From Ensifer canadensis (GTDB taxonomy: Bacteria; Pseudomonadota; Alphaproteobacteria; Rhizobiales; Rhizobiaceae): a stretch of DNA of 64,000 bases. The first letter of the stretch is position 1. Each line of letters opens with the position of its first letter. A program made the translations under genes and the position numbers. A model generated the notes under the pieces. The model saw only the letters and a list, made by a program, of their open reading frames with translations. It made no database searches and was not told where the DNA came from. Where the stretch lies: positions 682,001-746,000 of the forward strand of contig NZ_CP083370.1 of the NCBI RefSeq assembly GCF_017488845.2, read 5' to 3'. This document shows, in pieces, positions 25,342 through 33,711 of the stretch.

Positions 25342-25959
25342 ATGCGAAAGGGTGAGGAAACGCGCGCCAAGATTCTCGACGCCGCCGAAGTCTCGGTGCT
25401 GGCGAAGGGATTTGGCGGGACCTCGATCGATGAGTTGATCGCCGAGACCGGTATCACCAAGAGCGGTTTCTTCTACCATTTTCGCGACAAGAACGAGCTG
25501 GCGAAGGCGCTGCTCGAACGCTACGTTGAAAACGACGAGCGGATCTATGACGAGATCTTCAGCCGGGCGCGCGAGCTTGCGGACGATCCGCTCCAGGCGT
25601 TTCTGCTTGGCCTCAAGCTGTTGTCGGAACTGCTCTCCGATCTTCCGAACGGTCACCCCGGCTGCCTGGTTGCGGTGATCTGTAGCCACGAGCGTGCCTT
25701 CGACCGCGACATACAGGAGATCAATCGGCAAGCGGCGCTGATGTGGCGCCGCCGTTTCGGAGCGATGTTCCGCGATATCATGCAGGTCTACCGGCCACGT
25801 GAGCCGCTGGATGTCGACCAGCTTGCCGACATGGTCTCAACGGTGATCGAGGGTGGCATCATCCTGTCGAAGGCGCTGAAGGAGCCTAAGAACCTGCCCG
25901 CCCAGCTGCTGGTCTTCCGCACCTTTGTCCGGCTGCTGTTCCAGCCGGCAGCCCCGTGA
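25342..25959 (+). CDS. TetR/AcrR-family transcriptional regulator
   Basis: 205 residues. HTH: GEETRAKILDAAEVSVLAKGFGGTSIDELIAETGITKSGFFYHFRDKNELAKALL. The C-terminal domain carries GHPGCLVAVICSHERAFD, typical of the TetR_C_33/YcdC-like group. The frame is open back to 25273, but MRKGEETR at 25342 fits the family and has AGGTAGGG upstream. The gene ends 3 bases from the convergent DUF1697 gene. Its target is not evident. Confidence 0.85.
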   Translation: MRKGEETRAKILDAAEVSVLAKGFGGTSIDELIAETGITKSGFFYHFRDKNELAKALLERYVENDERIYDEIFSRARELADDPLQAFLLGLKLLSELLSDLPNGHPGCLVAVICSHERAFDRDIQEINRQAALMWRRRFGAMFRDIMQVYRPREPLDVDQLADMVSTVIEGGIILSKALKEPKNLPAQLLVFRTFVRLLFQPAAP

Positions 25960-25962
25960 GCA

Positions 25963-26490
25963 TCAGTCTTTGTCGTCTTCCATGGTCTGCGCCATTTCGG
26001 CGAGCTTGCGCACCGTATTGAGGTTGCGCGCGGTGCCCGGCTTCAACGCCGGCAGCTTCAGCTTCGATCGCCCGGATCCACCAGGATAGTGCACATAGAT
26101 TTCGTGCCCGGCGACCTGCACTTCCTCACCGTCGGGCGCGACAAGCCTGTCGAGCGCGTCCGCCGGCGCCGCATTCGGCAGGAAGACCACATGCAGCAGA
26201 TTGGTCTTGGCGTCGGGGAAGGGGGCGTTCTCGGCAACCGTCTGCAGCTGCCTGGCGTTCTGGATCATCACGCCGGGCGCCTTGCCGAGATTCTCGCCAA
26301 GCGCAGCATCGAGTTTTGCCGCCGCCTCCGGCGCCGGCAAATCGGAGCGGAACAGCACGTTGCCGCTCTGGATATAGGTCTTCACGTCGTTAAAGCCGAG
26401 CCCCTCGCAGATCGCTCTGAGGTCGGCCATCGGCAGCATGCCGGCCCCGCCGACATTGATGGCACGAAGGAGGGCGACGTGAACGGGCAT
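25963..26490 (-). CDS. DUF1697 family protein
   Basis: 175 residues. Starts MPVHVALLRAINVGGAG, the diagnostic DUF1697 N-terminus, followed by LRAICEGLGFNDVKTYIQSGNVLF. Small cytosolic alpha/beta protein of unknown function. ATG 26490 is preceded by AGAGGAG that directly follows the RIME1-like element; the frame further upstream runs through that repeat and is not coding. Confidence 0.85.
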   Translation of the reverse strand: MPVHVALLRAINVGGAGMLPMADLRAICEGLGFNDVKTYIQSGNVLFRSDLPAPEAAAKLDAALGENLGKAPGVMIQNARQLQTVAENAPFPDAKTNLLHVVFLPNAAPADALDRLVAPDGEEVQVAGHEIYVHYPGGSGRSKLKLPALKPGTARNLNTVRKLAEMAQTMEDDKD

Positions 26491-26503
26491 GGTGCGTCTC
26501 CTC

Positions 26504-26606
26504 TTGCATGTTTCCTTAGATCGTATCCGACCTAAGGCTAAAACATGCAACCATTCAAAGTGCGACAGCGACTTTTGTGCGTCTGAAACGACGCACGGCG
26601 CTGTAG
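26504..26606 (+). repeat. RIME1-like element, diverged copy
   Basis: Two palindromes recognisable (TTGCATGTTTCCTTAGATCG, and the arm ending ACGCACGGCGCTGTAG) but with several changes, including GTCTGAAACGACGC in the second hairpin. It occupies the gap between the oligopeptidase B stop and the DUF1697 start. Confidence 0.8.
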
Positions 26607-26609
26607 GTT

Positions 26610-28718
26610 TTACATTCTGCCGGCGACCTTGATGGCGAAGGCATACTCGAAGGCGATCTCTTCAAGTCGCTGGAAGCGGCCGGAGGCGCCGCCGTGGCCG
26701 GCGTCCATGTTGGTCTTCATCAGGATCGGCTCAACGCCCGTGGTCTTTTCGCGCAGGCGGGCGACCCATTTCGCCGGTTCCCAATAGGTCACGCGCGGGT
26801 CGGTCAAGCCGCCGAGCGCAAGGATTGCAGGGTAGGGTTTTGCCCCGACATTGTCGTAGGGCGAATAGCCGGCGATGATGTCGTAGAACTCAGGGCTGTC
26901 GATCGGATTGCCCCATTCCGGCCATTCCGGCGGGGTCAGCGGCAGGGTGTCGTCGAGCATGGTGTTGAGCACGTCGACGAAGGGCACCGCGGCGATGATG
27001 CCGGTGAATTTTTCCGGAGCCATGTTGGCGATGGCGCCCATCAGCATGCCGCCGGCCGATCCGCCTTCGGCGACGATGTTCGCGTAGGACGTGAACTTCT
27101 CCTGATTCAGATAGTCAGCGGCGGCGATGAAGTCCTTGAAGGTGTTGGTCTTCTTGGCCATCTTGCCGTCCTCATACCAGGAGAAGCCCCGGTCCTTGCC
27201 GCCGCGGATATGGGCGATGGCATAGACGAAGCCACGGTCGGCGAGCGACAGGCAGTTGGTATTGAAGCCGGCAGGAATGGTGATGCCATAAGCGCCGTAG
27301 CCATAGAGCAGGCACGGTGCCGAACCGTCGAGCGGCGTATCCTTACGATAAAGCAACGTCACCGGCACCTTCGTTCCATCCCAGGACGGCGCGAAGACGC
27401 GGCGGGTGACATAGTCGTCGGGATTGTGCCCTGATGGTACTTCCTGTGTCTTGAGCAGCGTGCGCTTACGCGTCGCCATGTCATAGTCGAAGAGCTGCGA
27501 CGGCGTCGTCATCGACGAATAGGAAAAGCGGATGACGTCGGTGTCGTATTCGGCAGCGCCGGAGAGCCCAAGCGAATAGGCTTCCTCGGCAAAGGCGATC
27601 GCGTGCTCTTCGCCGGTCTTGCGGTCGCGGATGACGATTTCCGGCAGACCGTCGCGGCGCTGCAGCCAGACGAGGTGGCGGGCATAGGCCATGTGGCTGA
27701 GGATCAGCGTACCCGGCCTATGGGCCACGACCTCGCGCCAGTTCTCCTTGCCCGGTGCTTCCACCGGCGCTTCCATGATCTTGAAATCCTTGGCGCCGTC
27801 GGCATTGGTGAGGATGTAGAAGACGTCGCCGCCTTCGGTCATGGCATATTCGAGACCGATGACGCGACCGGCGACCAGCTTCGGCTCGGCCGTGAGATCC
27901 TTGGTCGAAAGCAGGCGATACTCGCTGGTCTCGTGGTCGTTGATGTCGATGTAGATGAAGTCGTCGAGGAGCGATCCGCCGACCGACATGAAGAAACCTG
28001 GGTCCTTTTCTTCATAGACCAGCCGATCGTCCGCCTGGGGCGTACCGAGCACGTGGTGGAAGATCTTCGACGGACGGTGGTTGTCGTCAAGCACGGTGTA
28101 GAAGAAGCTCTTGCCATCAGGCGCCCAGGCGCCGCCGCCGCCGGTGTTCTCGATCACGTCGGCAAGATCCTCGCCGGTCGAAAGGTCGCGCACCTTCAGC
28201 GTGAAATATTCCGATCCCTTGTCGTCGTACCCCCAAAGGCCGCGGCTGTGGTCGGTCGAGTGGTCGAGGCCCGCAAGGCGGAAATAGGACTTGCCTTCGG
28301 CTTCCTTGTCGCCGTCAAGCAGCACCTGCCGGATGGTCTCGTCCTTATTGTCGGCGTCGCGCGGGATGCGGAAGTAACGCGGCTGCTCGCCGCCGGTTAC
28401 GTAGAGGCTGCCATAGGCAAAGGGGCCATCTTTCACCGGTATCGAACTGTCGTCTTCCTTGATGCGGCCGCGCATCTCGGCAAACAGCGTCTTCTGCAGC
28501 GCCTTGGTGTCGTCCATCGCCGCGTTCATGTAGGCGTTTTCGGCCTCCAGATGCTTGCGGATGTCAGGGTTGAGGATCGAGGGATCCTTGAACATTGCCT
28601 GCCAGTTGTCGTCCCGCAGCCAAGCGTAGTCGTCGGTGCGGGTGATGCCGTGGCGCGTATCGGTCACCGGCTTTTTCGCGGCGACGGGAGCTTCGGGCAG
28701 GTTCTTGAAAACGGACAA
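26610..28718 (-). CDS. ptrB: oligopeptidase B (S9 prolyl-oligopeptidase family)
   Basis: 702 residues. N-terminal seven-bladed propeller (about 70-410) and C-terminal alpha/beta hydrolase domain with nucleophile in EGGSAGGMLMGAIANM; PFVDVLNTMLDDTLPLTPPEWPEWGNP and the late DAGHGGASGRF provide the Asp and His regions. It cuts short peptides after Arg/Lys in the cytosol. Length and the TRHGITRTDDYAWLRDDNW start are typical of PtrB. It is probably cotranscribed with DUF1697 through the RIME1-like element. Confidence 0.9.
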   Translation of the reverse strand: MSVFKNLPEAPVAAKKPVTDTRHGITRTDDYAWLRDDNWQAMFKDPSILNPDIRKHLEAENAYMNAAMDDTKALQKTLFAEMRGRIKEDDSSIPVKDGPFAYGSLYVTGGEQPRYFRIPRDADNKDETIRQVLLDGDKEAEGKSYFRLAGLDHSTDHSRGLWGYDDKGSEYFTLKVRDLSTGEDLADVIENTGGGGAWAPDGKSFFYTVLDDNHRPSKIFHHVLGTPQADDRLVYEEKDPGFFMSVGGSLLDDFIYIDINDHETSEYRLLSTKDLTAEPKLVAGRVIGLEYAMTEGGDVFYILTNADGAKDFKIMEAPVEAPGKENWREVVAHRPGTLILSHMAYARHLVWLQRRDGLPEIVIRDRKTGEEHAIAFAEEAYSLGLSGAAEYDTDVIRFSYSSMTTPSQLFDYDMATRKRTLLKTQEVPSGHNPDDYVTRRVFAPSWDGTKVPVTLLYRKDTPLDGSAPCLLYGYGAYGITIPAGFNTNCLSLADRGFVYAIAHIRGGKDRGFSWYEDGKMAKKTNTFKDFIAAADYLNQEKFTSYANIVAEGGSAGGMLMGAIANMAPEKFTGIIAAVPFVDVLNTMLDDTLPLTPPEWPEWGNPIDSPEFYDIIAGYSPYDNVGAKPYPAILALGGLTDPRVTYWEPAKWVARLREKTTGVEPILMKTNMDAGHGGASGRFQRLEEIAFEYAFAIKVAGRM

Positions 28719-28810
28719 GGCGTGTCTCCGGGATTTATGCGGCGGGAGACAATGAGATAGAGAGCCCGGCTGCGACGATCAAGCGGAAAGGACTTCGCCG
28801 GTCGATGGTT

Positions 28811-28836
28811 CCTTCTCCCCATCGGTGGGGAGAAGG
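28811..28836. repeat. Short intergenic palindrome (REP-like)
   Basis: CCTTCTCCCC-ATCGGT-GGGGAGAAGG, perfect ten-base arms. Such CCTTCTCCCC palindromes are widespread in rhizobial intergenic DNA. It lies 93 bases upstream of the oligopeptidase B start and 69 bases before the insertion element. Confidence 0.75.
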
Positions 28837-28936
28837 CAGTGGAACGCGACCGGGCAAGCGTTCGATCGTTCGCTGGGCAGACCCAAGGCAGTGAGGAACG
28901 ACTAGTACCGCGCCACAGAGATTATGACGGTTTGTC

Positions 28937-29221
28937 TTATCGTAGAATGGGCAGGGCTTCTGGTGGGATGAGAAGCTGGATGCTTCGTGCGGCGCCTGGC
29001 ACGCGGGATATGAAACCCGCCTTCTCGAGGGTCAGCACCATCTGGTGAACAGACGGAGCCGTAACGCCGAAGTGGCGACGCATGTCGGCTTCGGCCGGAG
29101 GCTGTTTGAAGATGCGGCTGTAGGCGTAGATGAAGGCCAGGTACTGGCCTTGGATTTGCGTAAGGCGATGTGTTGCCGTTGCGGCTTGCGGGTCAAGTGA
29201 GGGACTCATTTTCGGATTCAT
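28937..29221 (-). CDS. winged-HTH (LexA/MarR-like) passenger protein of the insertion sequence
   Basis: 94 residues lying wholly between the inverted repeats, divergent from the transposase. LTQIQGQYLAFIYAYSRIFKQPPAEADMRRHFGVTAPSVHQMVLTLEKAGFISRVPG is a winged helix of the LexA DNA-binding or MarR kind, with no effector domain. An internal ATG at 29209 is an alternative start. Its start faces the transposase start 28 bases away, so it could bind the shared promoter and regulate transposition. That role is inferred. Confidence 0.7.
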   Translation of the reverse strand: MNPKMSPSLDPQAATATHRLTQIQGQYLAFIYAYSRIFKQPPAEADMRRHFGVTAPSVHQMVLTLEKAGFISRVPGAARSIQLLIPPEALPILR

Positions 29222-29249
29222 CTGCGTCTCCGCGCTGAAGGAGGTGTCG

Positions 29250-30365
29250 ATGAATATAAAGTTTCACATAGAGCTTAGCCAATCGGAACGTGATCAACTG
29301 GCCGCTTTGTTGAGCGGGGGACGCCATGCGTCGCGCAAGATCAAGCGCGCCCAGATCCTGGTCGCGGCGGACGAAGGCTTCAGCGACGAGGCGATCGCGG
29401 CAACCTTGAACGTCAGCGGATCGACGATTTACCGGACCAAGCGCCGGTTTGTGGAAGCCAATCTGGAGGGCGCGCTCAGTGAAGAACCGCGCCCGGGCGT
29501 TGGGCGCAAGCTATCAGCCAAGGAGGAGGCGCTGTTGGTGGCGACCGCCTGCTCAAAGCCGCCGCCCGGGCGAGCCCGCTGGACGCTTGAGCTTCTGGCC
29601 GATGAGATGGTCCGGCTCACCGATCATGACGAGTTGTCCTCCGAGACCGTGCGTCGCCGGCTGGCTGAGAACCATCTCAAGCCTTGGCGCAAAAACATGT
29701 GGTGCATCCCAAAGATCGATGGGGAATACGTCGCGCGCATGGAGGATGTTCTCGACCTCTACGCAGAAACGCCTGATCCACAAAGGCCCGTGGTCTGCTT
29801 CGACGAGAGCCCGACCCAACTCATCGGCGAAGTGCGCGAGCCCATTGCGGCCAAGCCTGGCCAGCTTGAACGCTACGACTGCGAGTATCGTCGAAATGGC
29901 ACGGTCAATCTGTTTGTCTTCATGGACGCCCACCGGCCCTGGCGCAGGGTGAAGGTCACCGATCGGCGAACCAACCAAGACTTCGCCGAGTGCATGCGCG
30001 AACTGGTCGACGTCGATTATCCCGACGCCCCGATCATCCGCGTGGTGATGGACAACCTCTCCACCCATTCCGCCGGGGCGCTTTACGACGCATTTCCCGC
30101 CCCGGAGGCTCGAAGGGTGCTGAAGCGACTCGAGTTCCACCACACGCCCAAGCACGCCAGTTGGCTTAACATGGTCGAGATAGAGATCGGTGTCCTGCGT
30201 AGCCAGTGCCTCGACCGTCGTATCGACAACAAAGACACCATAATCGCCGAAGTCGCAGCCTGGGAGCAGCAACGCAACACCCATGGCGCAAAGATCCAAT
30301 GGATGTTCACAACCGAAAATGCCCGCCAAAAGCTCCGCAAAGCCTACCCCGTCAAAGAGTCATAA
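29250..30365 (+). CDS. IS630-family transposase
   Basis: 371 residues. N-terminal HTH for end recognition (ASRKIKRAQILVAADEGFSDEAIAATLNVSGSTIYRTKRRF), then a DDE RNase H-fold domain with Asp in VCFDESP, Asp in RVVMDNLSTH and Glu in HASWLNMVEIEIG. The frame is intact. ATG 29250 follows GAAGGAGG; the longer open frame from 29130 would run back into the HTH gene and is rejected. It cuts and pastes the element at TA targets. Confidence 0.93.
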   Translation: MNIKFHIELSQSERDQLAALLSGGRHASRKIKRAQILVAADEGFSDEAIAATLNVSGSTIYRTKRRFVEANLEGALSEEPRPGVGRKLSAKEEALLVATACSKPPPGRARWTLELLADEMVRLTDHDELSSETVRRRLAENHLKPWRKNMWCIPKIDGEYVARMEDVLDLYAETPDPQRPVVCFDESPTQLIGEVREPIAAKPGQLERYDCEYRRNGTVNLFVFMDAHRPWRRVKVTDRRTNQDFAECMRELVDVDYPDAPIIRVVMDNLSTHSAGALYDAFPAPEARRVLKRLEFHHTPKHASWLNMVEIEIGVLRSQCLDRRIDNKDTIIAEVAAWEQQRNTHGAKIQWMFTTENARQKLRKAYPVKES

Positions 30366-30381
30366 TCTCTGTGGCGCGGTA

Positions 30382-30594
30382 CTAGCTCTTTGCTTTCAGT
30401 TGCTTTCGATATTCCTCCACCGGCAGGCCACCGACGCCCCAGTCTTCGAATGCCACCTCGTCGATGACGACGAAGGTGGTGGCCGGGTTCTTGTCGAGCA
30501 CCGTGACGAGCAGGTCGGTGACGCCCTTGATGAGCGCCGCCTTCTGTTCGCTGGTCGCGCCTTCGCGGGTGATCTTGATGTTTACATAGGGCAT
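30382..30594 (-). CDS. 4-oxalocrotonate tautomerase family protein
   Basis: 70 residues, MPYVNIKITREG; after loss of Met, Pro1 is the catalytic base. KAALIKGVTDLLVTVLDKNPATTFVVIDEV is the family core. The enzyme ketonises dienols or hydrolyses halo-acrylates, and the real substrate is unknown. The stop codon TAG is formed by bases of the insertion-sequence target site, which the TA duplication preserved. It is third in the GST / NTF2 / tautomerase operon (gap 10 bases). Confidence 0.85.
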   Translation of the reverse strand: MPYVNIKITREGATSEQKAALIKGVTDLLVTVLDKNPATTFVVIDEVAFEDWGVGGLPVEEYRKQLKAKS

Positions 30595-30604
30595 TGCTGG
30601 CTCC

Positions 30605-31000
30605 TTAGCCTGGTTGTCGGATGTCGTAGTGAAAGACCTTGGCGATGATCTGCCAGCGTCCGTCAACGAAGATCAGCGACAGGAAGTCGGTGAACGCCTT
30701 CTCGCCGATTGCGCATTGTACCTTGGCGAAGGCCGTCACCGGGCCGGCAAATTCGATCGAGACGATCCTGTCTGCGCGCACCTCGCCACGGCTTGCCGGC
30801 GAGGGACGTTTGTCGACGATCGGGAAATACCTGTTCATGTCGAGTTCGAGCAGTTCTCCCCCAGTCGCGGTGGCGTAGTGGGCTTTCGGGTGAAAAACCT
30901 CGCGCAGGATCGCCGTGTCGCTGTGGTAGAGCCCGTCGAAGTAGCGCCCGAGCACATCGATGACGGCCGCAAAGTGCGGATCGTTGTGGGTGCCGCTCAT
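30605..31000 (-). CDS. NTF2-like (putative lumazine-binding) family protein
   Basis: 131 residues, MSGTHNDPHFAAVIDVLGRYFDGLYHSDTAILREVFHPKAHYAT: the alpha+beta cone fold of the SnoaL/NTF2 superfamily, closest to the lumazine-binding-like group. Such proteins are small-molecule binders or isomerases. Start ATG 31000 overlaps the stop of the GST gene as ATGA, showing coupling. The longer frame is a shadow of the GST gene. Confidence 0.78.
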   Translation of the reverse strand: MSGTHNDPHFAAVIDVLGRYFDGLYHSDTAILREVFHPKAHYATATGGELLELDMNRYFPIVDKRPSPASRGEVRADRIVSIEFAGPVTAFAKVQCAIGEKAFTDFLSLIFVDGRWQIIAKVFHYDIRQPG

Positions 31001-31617
31001 GCCGCGATCAGCCCTTCGGCCTTCATGGCTGCCTGCACTGCCGGGCGCTCGCGAACACGCTGCATGTAGGCCGTCAGGTGCGGCCACGGGCTAAGCGAAA
31101 TTCCGGTGACGCTGGTCCAATTGACGACGGTGAAGAGATAGGCGTCGGCAACGGAGAAGGCTTCGCCGAGCAGATGGGCGCGGCCATCGGAAAGCAGGGT
31201 TTCGACGTTGCCGAGCCGTTTGGAAACCTGCGCCGCGGCCGTCTCCTTGGCATCGACGCTTGCCGTCTTGCTGAACAGCGGCGAGAACGCCTTGTGCAGT
31301 TCGGAGGCGATGAAGTTCAGCTGCTCCTGCAGGCGGGTGCGTTCCAGCGTGCCGTTGGCAGGGGCAAGCCCGGCCTTCGGAAAGCGATCGGCAATGTACT
31401 GCACGACGGCCGCACCTTCGGTGACGACGTCGCCGGTTTCGAGCACCAGTGCCGGCACATAGCCCTTGGGGTTGACCGCCTTGAAATCGGCGCCGCTTTC
31501 GGTGAGGTGCGTCGCGGTATCGACCTTGACGATCTCGAACTCGACGCCCGCTTCGCGCAGGCTGATATGGGGCGAGAGCGAGCAGGCGCCGGGGGCGTAA
31601 TAAAGCTTCATGGCCAT
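30997..31617 (-). CDS. gst: glutathione S-transferase (beta-class-like)
   Basis: 206 residues. N-terminal thioredoxin-like domain starts MKLYYAPGACSLSPHISLREAG, with Cys10-region typical of bacterial beta-class GSTs; the cis-Pro is in KGYVPALVLETG and the glutathione-contact Glu-Gly in VTEGAAVVQYI. The helical C-terminal domain follows (about 90-200). It conjugates or reduces electrophiles with glutathione in the cytosol. First gene of an operon with the NTF2-like and tautomerase genes; the divergent HxlR regulator probably controls it. Confidence 0.9.
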   Translation of the reverse strand: MAMKLYYAPGACSLSPHISLREAGVEFEIVKVDTATHLTESGADFKAVNPKGYVPALVLETGDVVTEGAAVVQYIADRFPKAGLAPANGTLERTRLQEQLNFIASELHKAFSPLFSKTASVDAKETAAAQVSKRLGNVETLLSDGRAHLLGEAFSVADAYLFTVVNWTSVTGISLSPWPHLTAYMQRVRERPAVQAAMKAEGLIAA

Positions 31618-31746
31618 GTTCCTTTTGCAATGATGGTCTCTGTCGAAGACGGCGGAACCTAAACCGAAGCGATAACTTTTGTATATGAGATTACTTTATG
31701 TTACCGACGTTTGCGGTTTCCCCACGGTAACTGGAGAATTTTGCCC

Positions 31747-32145
31747 ATGAGCTTGAAAATTCGAAAGAATAGAGCTGCGGCATTGCCGCCGACCTGCCCG
31801 GTCGGGGAGTGCATGGTCATGCTTGGCGGCGCCTGGGCGCCCAACATCATCTGGTATCTGAGCGGCGGTCCACGCCGCTTCAGCGAACTCAAGATCGATA
31901 TTCCCGGCATTTCGGCGAAGGTGCTGAGCACGCGCCTGAAGGATATGGAGGAAAAGGGTGCGATCGAACGGCGGATCATGCCGACATCGCCACCTTCGGT
32001 CGAATACAGGCTGAGCGATCTCGGTCAGGAATTCGTCCCGGCGATCCATGCGATCGTCGAAGTCGGTTACAAGCTCAAGCTTCGCCGCGAGGCAAAGCTT
32101 GCAAAGGAAGCCGCGCAGAATGTCGCCCAGGTAGAGCTCGCCTGA
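31747..32145 (+). CDS. HxlR-family transcriptional regulator
   Basis: 132 residues, a single winged helix: CPVGECMVMLGGAWAPNIIWYLSGGPRRFSELKIDIPGISAKVLSTRLKDMEEKGAIERR. The first Cys aligns with the redox- or aldehyde-sensing Cys of HxlR/HypR members. ATG 31747 is taken, with GGAG 12 bases upstream. It is divergent from the GST operon across 129 bases, so it is likely an electrophile-responsive regulator of that operon. Confidence 0.88.
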   Translation: MSLKIRKNRAAALPPTCPVGECMVMLGGAWAPNIIWYLSGGPRRFSELKIDIPGISAKVLSTRLKDMEEKGAIERRIMPTSPPSVEYRLSDLGQEFVPAIHAIVEVGYKLKLRREAKLAKEAAQNVAQVELA

Positions 32146-32172
32146 CGGCGGGATGTTGCGCGATCGTGACGG

Positions 32173-33105
32173 CTACCACCGACCTTTGAGGGACTGCGCC
32201 GCATGCTCAATGAAGGCGCGAACCTTCGGCGTTTCCGCCTGGCGATCGACGAAGCAGGCATAGAAGTCGAAGGGCTCGTGGTCGGTGTTGGCAATGCCTT
32301 CGCGCGGTGCGCCGCCGAACAGCGGCACAAGCAGGCCGCGCGCAATCAGGTCCGTTGCGATGAAGGCACCGAGCCGCGTGATGCCGGCGCCGGCGATCGC
32401 CATTTCGGCAAGTGTGTCGATATCGTTGCTAACGATCGTTGCCTTCAGTTCCGGCTCAAAACGCAGTCCATCCCGCACGAAACCCCAGCGAAAGATTCGC
32501 CCGTGCCCGGCATAGCGGTAGACGAGGCAATGATGATGGATCAGGTCTTCCGGGTGCTCGGGCCGGCCGCGCCGCTCGATGTAGGACGGGGAGGCACAGA
32601 TGACCATCGGCACCGAGGCAAGCTTGCGCGCAATCAGCCCAGGCTCCAGCTGCAGGCCGAAGCGCACGCTGATATCGATGCCCTCGCCGATGTGGTCGAT
32701 CTCCCGATCGGTGACGACGAGTTCGATCGAGACCTCCGGATGGCGTGCGGCAAAGGATGGCACGAGAGGCGCCACCACATGACGGCCGAAGGCGACCGAG
32801 GACGCGATCTTCAGCGATCCCCGCGGCTCCTGGCTCAGCGATGCGACTGCAACGGCTGCGAGTTCGAGATCATGGACAACGCTGCGCACCCGGTCGAAAT
32901 AGACCCGGCCGCTTTCCGTGAGGCCCAATTGCCGGGTCGTGCGGCTAAGCAGTCTGGCGCCGAGCGCCCGCTCCAGTCGGGCGATATTCTGGCTTGCCGA
33001 GGCCGGCGTGATGCCGAGTTTGCGCGCCGCCGCGGCGATACTGCCTTCCTCCACGCTTCGAACGAAACTCTCGATGCCGCGCAACGTATCCATAATGACA
33101 TCCAT
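32173..33105 (-). CDS. LysR-family transcriptional regulator
   Basis: 310 residues: winged HTH (LRGIESFVRSVEEGSIAAAARKLGITPASASQNIARLERALG) and a complete effector domain of the CrgA/DsdC-like group. An ATG four codons downstream (33093) is an equally good start. It is divergent from the DUF2798 gene (138-bp gap), which may be its target. Confidence 0.9.
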   Translation of the reverse strand: MDVIMDTLRGIESFVRSVEEGSIAAAARKLGITPASASQNIARLERALGARLLSRTTRQLGLTESGRVYFDRVRSVVHDLELAAVAVASLSQEPRGSLKIASSVAFGRHVVAPLVPSFAARHPEVSIELVVTDREIDHIGEGIDISVRFGLQLEPGLIARKLASVPMVICASPSYIERRGRPEHPEDLIHHHCLVYRYAGHGRIFRWGFVRDGLRFEPELKATIVSNDIDTLAEMAIAGAGITRLGAFIATDLIARGLLVPLFGGAPREGIANTDHEPFDFYACFVDRQAETPKVRAFIEHAAQSLKGRW

Positions 33106-33243
33106 CGACTGTGTATTCCCATTCGATGGTTTTGCCTAACTCTGAGCAAGGCTGCAATGGCCTACCTCCGCGCGACGTCATCCGTATAGTGCCGGCCATG
33201 CCGCTGGGATGGTCCCTGCGGGCAAGCTATGGAGATCCTCACC

Positions 33244-33516
33244 ATGGAAGATACGATGCCACCGCCGCGGATCGCGCGCAGCCGCAAGCTGCCACCGCGG
33301 GCGGTGCCGATTACCTTTGCCTTCTTCATGTCGGCGATCATGGCGTTTCTGATGTGCTGCGTCATCGTCGGCGTAAACACCGGTATCGATGCCGGCTACC
33401 CCGGCCGTGTGCTCAGCACCTATGCGCTGGCGATGCCGGTCGCTTTCCTTTGCGTGCTGACAGTCCGCCCCTTCGTGCTAAAACTCGTCGGTGCCGTCTG
33501 CCGCATGCCTGGCTGA
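33244..33516 (+). CDS. DUF2798 family membrane protein
   Basis: 90 residues with two hydrophobic helices: VPITFAFFMSAIMAFLMCCVIVGVN and TYALAMPVAFLCVLTVRPFVLKLV. The RAVPITFAFFMS...W-less helix and second helix ending in RP match DUF2798. Inner-membrane protein of unknown function. GGAG eight bases before ATG 33244 supports this start over the upstream ATG at 33229. Confidence 0.75.
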   Translation: MEDTMPPPRIARSRKLPPRAVPITFAFFMSAIMAFLMCCVIVGVNTGIDAGYPGRVLSTYALAMPVAFLCVLTVRPFVLKLVGAVCRMPG

Positions 33517-33711
33517 GCGTGCGGGTCCGTCCCGGATTTCCGGGGCGGCTGTCAAGTCAGAACTGTCGTCGGCTTGCCGCAGCCGATGGTGCCATGCGCG
33601 AAGCTCGTCGCATCACAAAAGCGATCGGCGTGACAATTGAACGACACCGCATCGGAGCATGCTGCTGTATAGGATAGGCGTTTCACTTTCTTCAGCAGTT
33701 TGGACGAATGC

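Larger units (their letters stand above)
28905..30382. mobile_element. IS630-family insertion sequence, complete
   Basis: 1478 bp bounded by inverted repeats. CTAGTACCGCGCCACAG at the left is matched exactly in reverse complement at the right, and identity extends over 27 bases through AGATTATGAC, including the flanking CTAG. TA dinucleotides at 28903-28904 and 30383-30384 are the target duplication expected for IS630, which inserts at CTAG. It contains an intact DDE transposase and a divergent small HTH gene. Perfect ends suggest recent movement. Confidence 0.92.

Noticed and set aside
29130..29249. Forty extra N-terminal codons for the IS630 transposase
   Set aside because: They overlap the divergent HTH gene, and GAAGGAGG stands before the later ATG.
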